NCBI GenBank assembly: GCA_027009865.1
Contig: JALVCR010000117.1
Location: 1 to 32,979 of the forward strand
Source of the DNA: Campylobacterales bacterium
GTDB taxonomy: Bacteria; Campylobacterota; Campylobacteria; Campylobacterales; JAADDG01
DNA length: 32,979 nucleotides
Direction: 5' to 3'
Shown here: piece by piece, positions 17,136 through 26,335 of the stretch
Numbering within the stretch: position 1 is the first letter of the stretch
Layout: every line of letters begins with the position of its first letter
The notes under the pieces: model-generated
Told to the model about the DNA's origin: nothing
The model's input: the letters and a program-made list of their open reading frames with translations, nothing else
Database searches by the model: none
Translations under genes and position numbers: made by a program

Positions 17136-18478
17136 TCTGGAAACTGCTCTCTTATAAATTGATTTAAAGCTATTTCGCTTGGGGAATAAATTCTCTTTTT
17201 TTTGTGTTTTGTAGATTCTCCCACTATCATTCCGGCAGCCGAAGTATTATTGGTAATTTTATCTATTAGTATAAAAGAGCCTGTTTTTTTGCTTTTTTCA
17301 TAAAAATCGAAAGCTATCTTTTCGCTTAAATCTATCTGCACTCTTGCTATGTCGTTTAATCTTAATCTTTTGCTCTCTATTTTTTCCCAGCTGTTTACAT
17401 CTTTTTTGAAAAGTATTCTGCTAATTGTGGCGTTAGTCTCTTTTGTGTATATTTTTAAAATATATTCTCTGTTTTGCAGCTCCTCTTCATCCATCCATAC
17501 TATCATAGCTTCAAAGGAGTCGTTGAATTTTGGCTGTATCTCTCCCTCTTTTGTTATCAAATCGCCTCTGCTTATGTCTATTTCATCCTTTAAAGTTAAA
17601 GTTATAGCTTTGCTTTTTTGAAAAGTTTTATTTTCCGGATTTATAGGATAGATTATATCTTTTATGAAACTCTCTTTTTTTGAGGGGTATATTATGATTT
17701 TATCATCTTTTTCTATCTCTCCGCTGGCTATATTTCCAGCATATCCTCTAAAATCAAAACCTCTGTTTACATATTGAACCGGAAATCTAAAACTTGTGAA
17801 ATTGCTTTTTAAAATCTTTACATTATCAAGGTATGATAAAAGAGCCTCTCCATCATACCAATTCATATTTTTGGACTTTTTAACTACATTATCTCCCTTT
17901 AGAGCACTTATTGGAATATAATCTATTTGTGTATGAAAATCTTTGTAGGGAAGAGAGAATTTTAATTTTTCAAACATCTTTTTATAATCTTCCACTATTT
18001 CAAAAAATCTCTCTTTAGAGTAGTTTACAAGATCCATTTTGTTAATAGTTACCACTATATTTCTTATTCCAAGAAGAGTTACCAAAAATGAGTGTCTTTT
18101 TGTCTGAGTTAAAACCCCTTTTCTGGCGTCTATCAAAATGACAGCCAAATCAGCCGTACTTGCGCCGGTAGCCATATTTCTTGTATACTGTTCGTGTCCG
18201 GGCGTATCGGCAATTATATATTTTCTTTTTTTTGTAGAGAAGTATCTGTAAGCTACATCTATCGTTATTCCCTGTTCTCTTTCGCTTTGAAGCCCATCTA
18301 CCAAAAGAGAAAAATCTATTTCATCTTCAGAGTTTTTATACTTTTTTGTTTCATTTTTAGCCTGCTGTATCTGATCTTCATATATTTTTTTGCTGTCGTA
18401 TAGAAGTCTTCCAATGAGTGTTGATTTTCCATCATCCACGCTTCCGCAGGTTATGAATCTAAGGAGATCCTCTCTCAT
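17099..18478 (-). CDS. cysN: Sulfate adenylyltransferase subunit 1 (GTPase)
   Basis: FITCGSVDDGKSTLIGRLLYDSK, DTPGHEQYTRNMATGASTADLAVILIDARKGV, QTKRHSF. Confidence 0.95.
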   Translation of the reverse strand: MREDLLRFITCGSVDDGKSTLIGRLLYDSKKIYEDQIQQAKNETKKYKNSEDEIDFSLLVDGLQSEREQGITIDVAYRYFSTKKRKYIIADTPGHEQYTRNMATGASTADLAVILIDARKGVLTQTKRHSFLVTLLGIRNIVVTINKMDLVNYSKERFFEIVEDYKKMFEKLKFSLPYKDFHTQIDYIPISALKGDNVVKKSKNMNWYDGEALLSYLDNVKILKSNFTSFRFPVQYVNRGFDFRGYAGNIASGEIEKDDKIIIYPSKKESFIKDIIYPINPENKTFQKSKAITLTLKDEIDISRGDLITKEGEIQPKFNDSFEAMIVWMDEEELQNREYILKIYTKETNATISRILFKKDVNSWEKIESKRLRLNDIARVQIDLSEKIAFDFYEKSKKTGSFILIDKITNNTSAAGMIVGESTKHKKKRIYSPSEIALNQFIREQFPEWGCKSIEEIEE

Positions 18479-19371
18479 TAAAAGTATCCTTCTATTTTCT
18501 TTCTCTCCATGCTTCCTTCCTGATCTTTGTCTATCAGTCTCCCCTCTCTTTCACTATTTTTTGATAATTTCATCTCTTCTATAATTTCATCTAAATTTTT
18601 AGCGTTAGATTCTATAGCTCCGGTTAAGGGATAACATCCAAGAGTTCTAAATCTTACCATTTTTTCTTTGGCTCTTTTTTTAATCTCTTCTGGAACTCTG
18701 TCATCGTCTATTAAAATTTCAGCTCCTTCATATTCGGCTACTAGTCTCTTTTTTGCAAAATATAAAGGCACTACCGGAATATTTTCTTCTTTTATATATT
18801 GCCAAATATCAAGTTCTGTCCAATTTGAAAGGGGAAAAACTCTTACGCTCTCTTTTTTGTTTATATGCGTATTGAAAAGATTCCAAAGTTCAGGGCGCTG
18901 ATTTTTTGGATTCCATCTGTGGTTTTTATCTCTAAAACTAAAAATCCTCTCTTTTGCTCTGCTCTTTTCCTCGTCTCTTCTTGCCCCTCCTATTATTGCA
19001 TCGAATTGATATTTATCCAACGCTTTTTTTAGAGCCTGGGTTTTCATAATATCTGTATGAATTTTGCTTCCGTGAACAAAGGGGTTTATATTCATTTTAA
19101 TCCCTTCGGGATTTGAATATACTATCAAATCCACTCCAAGCTCTTTTACTCTTTTGTCTCTAAATTCAATCATTTCTCTAAATTTCCAAAGAGTATCCAC
19201 ATGCAAAAGAGGAACGGGAGGTTTTTGCGGATAGAAAGCTTTTATAAGCAGATGCAGCATCACGGAAGAATCTTTTCCTATACTATAGAGCATAACGGGA
19301 TTTTTAAAACATGCTACAACTTCTCTTAAAATATAGATACTCTCTTCTTCCAGTCTTTTTAAATGGCTCAT
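18478..19371 (-). CDS. cysD: Sulfate adenylyltransferase subunit 2
   Basis: [19 protein letters not shown]-loop, [54 protein letters not shown]. Confidence 0.95.
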   Translation of the reverse strand: MSHLKRLEEESIYILREVVACFKNPVMLYSIGKDSSVMLHLLIKAFYPQKPPVPLLHVDTLWKFREMIEFRDKRVKELGVDLIVYSNPEGIKMNINPFVHGSKIHTDIMKTQALKKALDKYQFDAIIGGARRDEEKSRAKERIFSFRDKNHRWNPKNQRPELWNLFNTHINKKESVRVFPLSNWTELDIWQYIKEENIPVVPLYFAKKRLVAEYEGAEILIDDDRVPEEIKKRAKEKMVRFRTLGCYPLTGAIESNAKNLDEIIEEMKLSKNSEREGRLIDKDQEGSMERKKIEGYF

Positions 19372-20063
19372 CTTAAATTCCCTAAAAGCTCATTTAAAAT
19401 AGGCTCTTTAAAATTTATATACTCCAAAATTTTTTTATCTGCTTCTACTTTTATCTCCTCTTCTCCTCTTGGGTCGTCTTCTGGTCTTACTCTTTTTTGA
19501 TTTTTTATAAACTCTATCTCTTTTGGATTGAAAAATTTGGAGAGAAATTCAAACAAGCCTTCGTTTAAATTGGATGTTTTTAAAATAGTTAAATTTTGAG
19601 GAAGGTTATATCTTTTCCAGAAATCATCTGTTCCGTTTTTTAGTATGTCTTCTAAAATAGGTTTTGGATTGTCAAAAATATAAAGTATCGTTACATAAGA
19701 TAATTTCCCAAATCTTAACTTTTCGTTTTCAAAATCTTTTACTTCATCTGCCCAGTTTTCATTCCATAATTTTATAAATTCATAAAAGGATAAATTTTCT
19801 ATATCCGCATTTTTAAAGCCTGGAAAAGTTTCCGGCCTTCTTCTCCACCATCCGTAAAGATAGTGGGATTCATACCATTTAAGCGGCTCTCTTAGAGTAA
19901 GAAGTCTTGGATATTCTTTATACTCTTTTGGAATATCTTGTGCGTATGCGTGTTTGTCCGCTATCTCTTTTATATCATCATATAATTTTTCTATATTTTT
20001 AGTTATAAAGGTTCCTCCGGTTTTAGGGGCGTGGATAAATACAAAATCTTTTGTGGCTATCAT
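19368..20063 (-). CDS. Sulfotransferase-family protein
   Basis: N-terminal [17 protein letters not shown] (5'-phosphosulfate-binding-loop-like), [19 protein letters not shown]; overlaps cysD by 4 nt. Confidence 0.8.
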   Translation of the reverse strand: MIATKDFVFIHAPKTGGTFITKNIEKLYDDIKEIADKHAYAQDIPKEYKEYPRLLTLREPLKWYESHYLYGWWRRRPETFPGFKNADIENLSFYEFIKLWNENWADEVKDFENEKLRFGKLSYVTILYIFDNPKPILEDILKNGTDDFWKRYNLPQNLTILKTSNLNEGLFEFLSKFFNPKEIEFIKNQKRVRPEDDPRGEEEIKVEADKKILEYINFKEPILNELLGNLR

Positions 20064-20158
20064 TCTTTCTCTCTTTTGGAAAATGATTTTAACGGAAATT
20101 ATAGCATATAAAATTTCTTAGAAATTTAAGAATTTAATCTATGTACTATTGCAAAAAG

Positions 20159-20181
20159 TTAACATTTATGTTAATATTAAC
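20159..20181. promoter_or_regulatory. Putative HigA operator, two overlapping palindromes
   Basis: TTAACAT-TT-ATGTTAA (20159-20174) and GTTAATATTAAC (20170-20181), ending 3 nt before the higB ATG. Confidence 0.55.
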
Positions 20182-20184
20182 TTC

Positions 20185-20529
20185 ATGAAAGAAATAGTAT
20201 TTTATAAATTGCCATCGGGGAAGTCGCCTATTGAAGATTTTTTAGATGGTTTATCTTCAAAAGAAGCTCAAAAAGTTGTTTGGGTATTAAAGCTTATTTA
20301 AGAGTTAGAACAAGTTTCAACAAAATATTATAAACAGCTTTAAAATACAGATGGGATAATTGAGATTAGAGTTCAAGTTGGAAAAAATCATTTTAGATTA
20401 TTGGGTTTTGAGCATAAAGAAAAATTTATTATTTTAACAAATGGTTTTAAGAAGAAAGATCAAAAAGTACCAAAGTCTGAAATAAAATTAGCACAATTAA
20501 GAAGAAAGGAGTATCTTGAAAATGAGTGA
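20185..20529 (+). pseudogene. HigB/RelE-type (Gp49-like) toxin interrupted by two in-frame TAA codons
   Basis: One frame reads MKEIVFYKLPSGKSPIEDFLDGLSSKEAQKVVWVLKLI*ELEQVSTKYYKQL*NTDGIIEIRVQVGKNHFRLLGFEHKEKFIILTNGFKKKDQKVPKSEIKLAQLRRKEYLENE; stops at 20299-20301 and 20341-20343. Confidence 0.85.
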
Positions 20530-20797
20530 TTTGCAAAAATATATTGATAAAAGAAAAAAAATAGATAAAAAGTTTGAAGAAAACTTTGATGTAGGTTATC
20601 AAGATTTTAAAATAGGAGAGCTTTTAAAACAAGCAAGATTGGAGTGTGGCTTAACTCAAGAAGATATTGCTAACAAATTAAATACTAAAAAATCAGCAAT
20701 ATCAAGAATAGAAAATCATGCACAAGATATTAGATTATCAACTTTGCAAAAATTTGCCAAGACTTTAGGTAAAGAGCTTAGAATTGAGTTAGTTTAA
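20522..20797 (+). CDS. HigA-type HTH (XRE) antitoxin
   Basis: IGELLKQARLECGLTQEDIANKLNTKKSAISRIENHAQDIRLSTLQKFAKTLGKELRIEL; ATG 20522 overlaps the toxin frame end. Confidence 0.9.
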   Translation: MSDLQKYIDKRKKIDKKFEENFDVGYQDFKIGELLKQARLECGLTQEDIANKLNTKKSAISRIENHAQDIRLSTLQKFAKTLGKELRIELV

Positions 20798-20971
20798 AGG
20801 ATAACAAATTTGGGAAGCCATTTAAAGTATTAATATATGGTAGTTAGATAATAAATTTTTGGAAAAAGAATAAGCCAACCCATGTAAATTAAAGCTTTTT
20901 TAAAATAAAACAATCAAAGAATCCAAAGCTTTAAATTCAAAAGCCGACTTGTTCTTCAAGCTTATCGTTAG

Positions 20972-21013
20972 ACTGCCGTCTTTAGCGGCAGTGTAACTTA
21001 AAAATATTACACT
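20972..21013. repeat. Two overlapping inverted repeats downstream of higA
   Basis: ACTGCCG-N7-CGGCAGT (20972-20992) and AGTGTAA-N10-TTACACT (20990-21013) share AGT and are partly mutually exclusive. Confidence 0.6.
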
Positions 21014-21070
21014 ATACTTTTTATAGGAATTCAAGAAATGCTGGCACAAAAGCTCAAAGTTAAAATAAAT

Positions 21071-21331
21071 TTATCTAAAGAGATGTTTTTTAGTTTTTTG
21101 AAGATGTTTTATAACCTTTATTATCTCTTCAAATCCCATCTCACCTTCCGGATCGTCGGCGAATACTTCATCTATTGCATTTAAATATGCGTCTACCGCT
21201 TCTTGCATTTTATCTTTTTTAACTCCAGCAAAATATAAAGCGGCTCCAAGCATATCGGCAAGCTGCATTGCAAGCTCTTGGGCTTCAAGCTGTGAATCGA
21301 AAAGTTCTTGATTTTCTTCTTTTGTAACCAT
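21071..21331 (-). CDS. Conserved hypothetical acidic protein, 86 aa
   Basis: Complete ORF 3 nt after the DHH phosphoesterase gene. Confidence 0.65.
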   Translation of the reverse strand: MVTKEENQELFDSQLEAQELAMQLADMLGAALYFAGVKKDKMQEAVDAYLNAIDEVFADDPEGEMGFEEIIKVIKHLQKTKKHLFR

Positions 21332-21334
21332 TTC

Positions 21335-22384
21335 TTATCCTTCTTCTTTTTTATCTTGATTTGAGTTTAAAATTTCTTGTATTTGATATTTTATATTATC
21401 ATATATGAAACTGTCTTTAAAATTGGCTAATTTTCCTCCGCTTGCGTTTTTATGTCCGCCTCCATCGGCTATCTCTTTTGCCATCAAGCTTACATCTATT
21501 TTTCCGTTTGCTCTAAGAGATATTGTTTTTCTGTTTGTAACATCCATAAAGAAATCAAAATCTTCATTTTTTGTCAAAAACTCGTTTCCTATAACGGAAG
21601 TATTTCCGATATTGTATGTCAAAATACCCTTATGCCCTTTATAGGTTATGCTCATTTTATCCTTGTTTTTAGATAAAAGCTCTACTATAAAGTGGGATAC
21701 GAGATTATCTAAAGTATCGTCTTCTTGGCCATAATTTAGGAAAAATCTCTTCTTTATCGTATGAATCGCCTCTTCGAGTTTTATGTTTCCTTTATGCTTA
21801 TTAAAAAACTCTTGAGCTTTTTCCAAAAGAAAAAATTTGTATCGGCTGTGCTCTGTCGGGAAAAGAGTTCGGTTTATCTCATTTGAATCTTTTATTAATC
21901 TCATACACACTTTTCCCATCTCAAATTTATCGCTCTCTTGAAGCCATATATCTATGGCATTAACTATTTCTACAAAATCGGCAAATTCTTCAAGCTCTTT
22001 ATGCTTTTTGACAAAATATTCATAAGTTATTTTGGTAGCCGATTTTGTGGTATCCAAATGATACCACTCATACTCCTTTGCGCACTCTTCTCCTGTTATA
22101 TGGTGGTCTAAAAGCAAAAGTTCTACATTTTTTGAGCTTTTGTTTTTAAGCTCTGTTAAAAGTTTGGCTTGCTCTTTTGTTAAATTAAGATCCGTTATCA
22201 AAACCAAGAAACTCTCTTCTTTATCTTTTTCTATTTTTTTGAAAATCTCTTGAAGTTTTTCATCTATCTCGTTTCCATAGTTTGAGTTGTAAAACTCTAT
22301 CTTTTCAAAAATCTTATTTGTTAAGAATTGGCAAGCATAACCGTCCAAATCGGTATGCGAAAGATGATAAACTTTTTTTTCCAT
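21335..22384 (-). CDS. DHH/DHHA1-family phosphoesterase
   Basis: HLSHTDLDGYACQFL, VLITDLNL, LLLDHHITG, and C-terminal GGGHKNASGGKL. Confidence 0.88.
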   Translation of the reverse strand: MEKKVYHLSHTDLDGYACQFLTNKIFEKIEFYNSNYGNEIDEKLQEIFKKIEKDKEESFLVLITDLNLTKEQAKLLTELKNKSSKNVELLLLDHHITGEECAKEYEWYHLDTTKSATKITYEYFVKKHKELEEFADFVEIVNAIDIWLQESDKFEMGKVCMRLIKDSNEINRTLFPTEHSRYKFFLLEKAQEFFNKHKGNIKLEEAIHTIKKRFFLNYGQEDDTLDNLVSHFIVELLSKNKDKMSITYKGHKGILTYNIGNTSVIGNEFLTKNEDFDFFMDVTNRKTISLRANGKIDVSLMAKEIADGGGHKNASGGKLANFKDSFIYDNIKYQIQEILNSNQDKKEEG

Positions 22385-22402
22385 TAATTTTATTTCCTTA
22401 CT

Positions 22403-24550
22403 TTATAGATTTTCTATCTCTATTGTTGCTATTACTTCAAATTTTGCGCTTGGATCTATTTCGGCGTGAGATAAAACCGTAATCTCAAGTCCAAATTTCT
22501 CGAAAATATCGCTTAAAGGTTTTCTCAAAAGAGGATCGGTTATCAAAACTGGAACTATCCCTTTTTGCAAAACTTTAGCCGCTTCATCGCTTACGACCTG
22601 AATTAGCGTGTTTATCTGGCCGATATTTAAAATAAGATCTCTTCTGCCCTCTCTCTCTTGCAGTTTCTCAAGAAGTTTTTGTTCGGTTTGAGGGGAGAGA
22701 GTTAAAAGTCTTATTGTACCGTTTTCATCCTTATAAAGAGAAGTGATTATTCTTGAGAGTTTTGCTCTTACCTGTTCTACTATAATATCTACGTTTTTTG
22801 TAACTTCTGCCACATCGGCGATAGTTTCCAAAATGGTAACCATATCTTTTATAGGAATTTTTTCATGCAAAAGAGCTTTTAAAACTTTTTGAATAAGCCC
22901 TAAAGAGGCTGTTTTTAAACACTCTTCCACAACAGTTGGATAATTTTTTCTTGTCATCTCTATTAGTTTTTGGACATCCTCTCTTGTTAAAAGATCTTCT
23001 GCATATTTTTTGATAAGCTCGCTCATGTGAGTTGAGATGACGGTGGAGGGATCAACCACCGTATATCCTTTCAAGATAGCGTCCTCTTTTTGATCTGGAT
23101 CAATCCATACGGCATCTATTCCGAAAGCCGGCTCTTTTGTTTTTATTCCCTCTATCTCTTCGGTAGCTATCGAGTTGTTTATAGCCAAAAATTTATCAGG
23201 ATAGATTTCTCCTCTTCCTATTTCTACTCCTTTTAAAAGTATTTGATATTCATTCGGTTTTAACTGAAGATTGTCTCTTATTCTAACTTGAGGCATAATA
23301 AAACCGTAATCTTCTGCAATTTTCCTTCTCATGCTCTTTATTCTATCAAGCAGATCCCCGTTTTGGGATTTATCGGCAAGTTTTATTAGCTGATATCCTA
23401 AATCAAGCTCTAAAATCTCAACTTTCAAAATATCCTCTATCTCCTCTTCCTCTTCCTTTTTTGAAGGAGCCTTCTCTTTTTGCTCTTTTTCTTCTTTTAT
23501 CTCCTCTTTTGGTTTCTCCTCTTCTATAAAATATCCCTCTCTTGTAAGTTTTAGAAGATATCCAAGCCCTAAAAAAACTACTCCTACAAATCCCAAAGAG
23601 ATGGTTGGAAGGCCTGGAACCAAAGCAAACATCAATAAAATTATTCCAACAATAAGTAGAGTCTTATACTCTCCTCCAAGCTGAGAGATGGCTCCTTTTG
23701 CAAAATTTTCCTCTTGTTTGCTTGTTCTTGTAATGATTATACCGGTAGCTGTGGAGATAATTAGAGCCGGAAGCTGAGATACCAAACCGTCTCCTATGGT
23801 TAGAATCGTAAAAGTTTGAGCGCTATCAGACATACTCATATCATATTGAAAGACTCCTATTAAAAATCCGCCAATGATATTTATAATCGTAATGATTATG
23901 CCCGCAATCGCATCCCCTTTTACGAATTTACTCGAACCATCCATCGCTCCGTAAAAGTTTGCTTCTTGAATAATTTCCTCTCTTCTTTTTCTTGCCGTCT
24001 CCTCATCTATCAGTCCGGCATTTAAATCCGCATCTATAGCCATCTGTTTTCCGGGCATCGCATCAAGCGTGAATCTTGCGGCAACTTCGGCTACTCTTGT
24101 AGATCCTTTGGTAATTACCATAAAATTTATCAATACCAAAATAATAAAAACTATTGTTCCTATTACATAGTTTCCTCCGACTACAAACTCTCCGAAACTT
24201 GTGATTATATCGCTGACAGCCTGCGGCCCTTCATGCCCTTTGCTTAGAATCATTCTTGTTGTAGCGATATTTAGAGATAATCTGTAAAGAGTTACTATTA
24301 AAATGAGAGTCGGAAATGTTGTAAAGTCTGTAGGTTTTGGAATATAGATTGAAATTAGCAAAAAAAGCACTGATAGTGCCAAAGATACGGTTAAAAATAG
24401 ATCTAAAACGCTGCTTGGCAGCGGAACAATAATGATTGCTACGATAGATACCAAAAAGATAACTATCGTTAAATCTTTGAATTTCCCTAAAGCTTCAAGA
24501 TATGGAAAAAATGAATTTAATACTTTAGATTTAGCACTCTTTTGGGGCAA
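22403..24550 (-). CDS. flhA: Flagellar biosynthesis protein FlhA
   Basis: [64 protein letters not shown]-terminal cytoplasmic domain ([30 protein letters not shown]). Confidence 0.96.
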   Translation of the reverse strand: MPQKSAKSKVLNSFFPYLEALGKFKDLTIVIFLVSIVAIIIVPLPSSVLDLFLTVSLALSVLFLLISIYIPKPTDFTTFPTLILIVTLYRLSLNIATTRMILSKGHEGPQAVSDIITSFGEFVVGGNYVIGTIVFIILVLINFMVITKGSTRVAEVAARFTLDAMPGKQMAIDADLNAGLIDEETARKRREEIIQEANFYGAMDGSSKFVKGDAIAGIIITIINIIGGFLIGVFQYDMSMSDSAQTFTILTIGDGLVSQLPALIISTATGIIITRTSKQEENFAKGAISQLGGEYKTLLIVGIILLMFALVPGLPTISLGFVGVVFLGLGYLLKLTREGYFIEEEKPKEEIKEEKEQKEKAPSKKEEEEEIEDILKVEILELDLGYQLIKLADKSQNGDLLDRIKSMRRKIAEDYGFIMPQVRIRDNLQLKPNEYQILLKGVEIGRGEIYPDKFLAINNSIATEEIEGIKTKEPAFGIDAVWIDPDQKEDAILKGYTVVDPSTVISTHMSELIKKYAEDLLTREDVQKLIEMTRKNYPTVVEECLKTASLGLIQKVLKALLHEKIPIKDMVTILETIADVAEVTKNVDIIVEQVRAKLSRIITSLYKDENGTIRLLTLSPQTEQKLLEKLQEREGRRDLILNIGQINTLIQVVSDEAAKVLQKGIVPVLITDPLLRKPLSDIFEKFGLEITVLSHAEIDPSAKFEVIATIEIENL

Positions 24551-24572
24551 TCTTTTCCTTGCATTTAAAATA

Positions 24573-24971
24573 TTACATTATATCTTTTAATGTAATATTA
24601 TCCAAAAATTCATCTATTTTAGTTTGAAGTTTATTTAAAAATGGCCAAATCATACAAAATTCGGCTCTGTTATTAGGGCAAGCCTCCATAGAGGAGGAGC
24701 AGTCAAATACCAAAGGATGCTTTTTTTCAACGGCTTCCAAGATTTTTTGTATAGGAATCTCTTCTGGGTTTTTATCCAAAACAAATCCCCCCTTAGCGCC
24801 TTTATAGGATTTTAGTATTCCCTCTTTTGCCAAACTTTGTAAAATTTTGGCAAGAAAACTTTTTGAGATATTTAATTTATGAGATAAAACTTCCACACCC
24901 TCGGGTCTGTCAGACTTTGCTATCAAAATAAGAGATAAAAGCGCATATTCGCTTGCTCTTGTAAGTAACAT
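24573..24971 (-). CDS. Rrf2-family transcriptional regulator with three cysteines
   Basis: [50 protein letters not shown]-type wHTH, then CX6CX7C ([17 protein letters not shown]). Confidence 0.9.
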   Translation of the reverse strand: MLLTRASEYALLSLILIAKSDRPEGVEVLSHKLNISKSFLAKILQSLAKEGILKSYKGAKGGFVLDKNPEEIPIQKILEAVEKKHPLVFDCSSSMEACPNNRAEFCMIWPFLNKLQTKIDEFLDNITLKDIM

Positions 24972-25161
24972 ATAATTTCCTCTAATCGTTTAATTAAGAG
25001 TAATTTTATCATCTTTTTGCTCAAAAATAAAATCGACAAGTTTTTTTTCTGTTGTAGTAAGTTCTTTATTTTAAACTATTATGAAAATATAAAGTTGAAT
25101 TTAAAAATTTTTTGTATAATTTCGTAAATATTTTTATTTATAAAGCCGCAAAGGGGCCATA

Positions 25162-25665
25162 ATGCTTGGCAAAAAACTTTTCTTTATAAAAGATTTTCTA
25201 AACTCTTCAAATTTTAAAAATACTATAAGTTTCGAAGAGTTTATGAAAATCTATACAGATGATAAGCTTACTGAACTTATAAACTCTGATATTTTTAATG
25301 ATAGAAAAAACAAAAAAAGTCTATCTTTAATACTTTTTAAAATTAAAGACAAAGAGAAAGGTTCAGTCGATATATCTGACGAAGATTTGGATATGATTTT
25401 CCATACAATTAAAATGGAAGTTAGAGATTATGATATTTTAGCCTCTTCAAGCAAAGATCAATTTCTTTTGCTTCTTCCCGAATGCTCTTTGAAAAACGCT
25501 GAAGATATAGCCAAAAGGATAGCTTCCATAATAGAAAATTTTGATGAAGAGAGAAGATTTGATATAAATTTTGGAGTAGCTGAATATATTGACGGTGAGA
25601 GTAAAGAGAGTTTTATTCAAAGAGCCAGAGACAGATTTGGTCCTTCTATGATAGCTCACGTTTAA
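25162..25665 (+). CDS. Degenerate GGDEF-domain protein
   Basis: DKLTELINSDIFNDRKNKKSLSLILFKI..DYDILASSSKDQFLLLLPECSLKNAEDIAKRIASII..INFGVAEY fits a GGDEF fold with SSKDQF at the active-site loop. Confidence 0.7.
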   Translation: MLGKKLFFIKDFLNSSNFKNTISFEEFMKIYTDDKLTELINSDIFNDRKNKKSLSLILFKIKDKEKGSVDISDEDLDMIFHTIKMEVRDYDILASSSKDQFLLLLPECSLKNAEDIAKRIASIIENFDEERRFDINFGVAEYIDGESKESFIQRARDRFGPSMIAHV

Positions 25666-25776
25666 TTGCTTAAAATTTTTCAATTTATGTGAAATTTGTC
25701 ATAAAAAATTTGCTTAAATTATGTTATTTGGATATAATCTCACTCTTTAAAATAAAATACCAATCAGGAGGTCATT

Positions 25777-26058
25777 ATGGCTTTGGATTCGGCACAGAAA
25801 GCTCAAATTATAGAGCAGTTTGCACGAAACGAAAAAGATACAGGTTCTGCAGAAGTGCAGATAGCTTTGCTTACTAAAAGAATTGCGAATCTAACTGAAC
25901 ATCTTAAAATAAATAAAAAAGATCACTCTTCAAGACTCGGTTTGCTTAAAATGGTAGGTAAAAGAAAAAGGCTTTTAAGATATTTAAGAGCTAAAGATTA
26001 TGACTCATATACTAAAGTTATTACTTCTTTAAATATTAGAGATAAACAGACAGTTTAA
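25777..26058 (+). CDS. rpsO: 30S ribosomal protein S15
   Basis: [53 protein letters not shown]. Confidence 0.98.
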   Translation: MALDSAQKAQIIEQFARNEKDTGSAEVQIALLTKRIANLTEHLKINKKDHSSRLGLLKMVGKRKRLLRYLRAKDYDSYTKVITSLNIRDKQTV

Positions 26059-26066
26059 TTTTTTTA

Positions 26067-26115
26067 TTTCCGTTTCGTTACCGATTTAAATTTGTTAAGT
26101 CGGTATCGGCGGAAA
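26067..26115 (+). other. Structured element downstream of rpsO (long imperfect stem-loop)
   Basis: Outer arms TTTCCG/CGGAAA and inner arms TACCGA/TCGGTA around an AT-rich loop. Confidence 0.45.
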
Positions 26116-26335
26116 ATAATCTCGTATTTTTTTAATGAATCTTCATGGAATCATGGTTTTAATAATTTTATACTTATTAATTAAATAGATAAATTATGAA
26201 ATCTTCTATTCTCTACTCAACTTTTTTGATATACTTGAAAAACTTATGATTATCTAATCAGAGTTTTAGCCAAATTAAAATATAATAAACCGATTTTTAG
26301 CGATTATGAAAATTTAAGTTTGGAGTAAAAAAGAA

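Noticed and set aside
15764-19371. Assimilatory sulfate reduction operon
   Set aside because: cysD/cysN/cysC/cysQ are present, but there is no PAPS reductase or sulfite reductase in the window and a sulfotransferase-like gene leads the operon, so sulfation fits better. The rest of the genome is not visible.
20840-20973. Definite integron attC site
   Set aside because: GTTAGAC and attC-like fragments are present, but the only R''-like core (AGCCAAC) fails the RYYYAAC consensus and the arms do not pair convincingly; kept only as a low-confidence finding.
25739-25776. S15 autoregulatory leader RNA
   Set aside because: The predicted leader from the TATAAT at 25733 is only about 30 nt and shows no obvious pseudoknot or junction.
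25689-25877. 62-aa plus-strand ORF overlapping the rpsO start
   Set aside because: Out of frame with rpsO, no ribosome-binding site, composition typical of chance ORFs.
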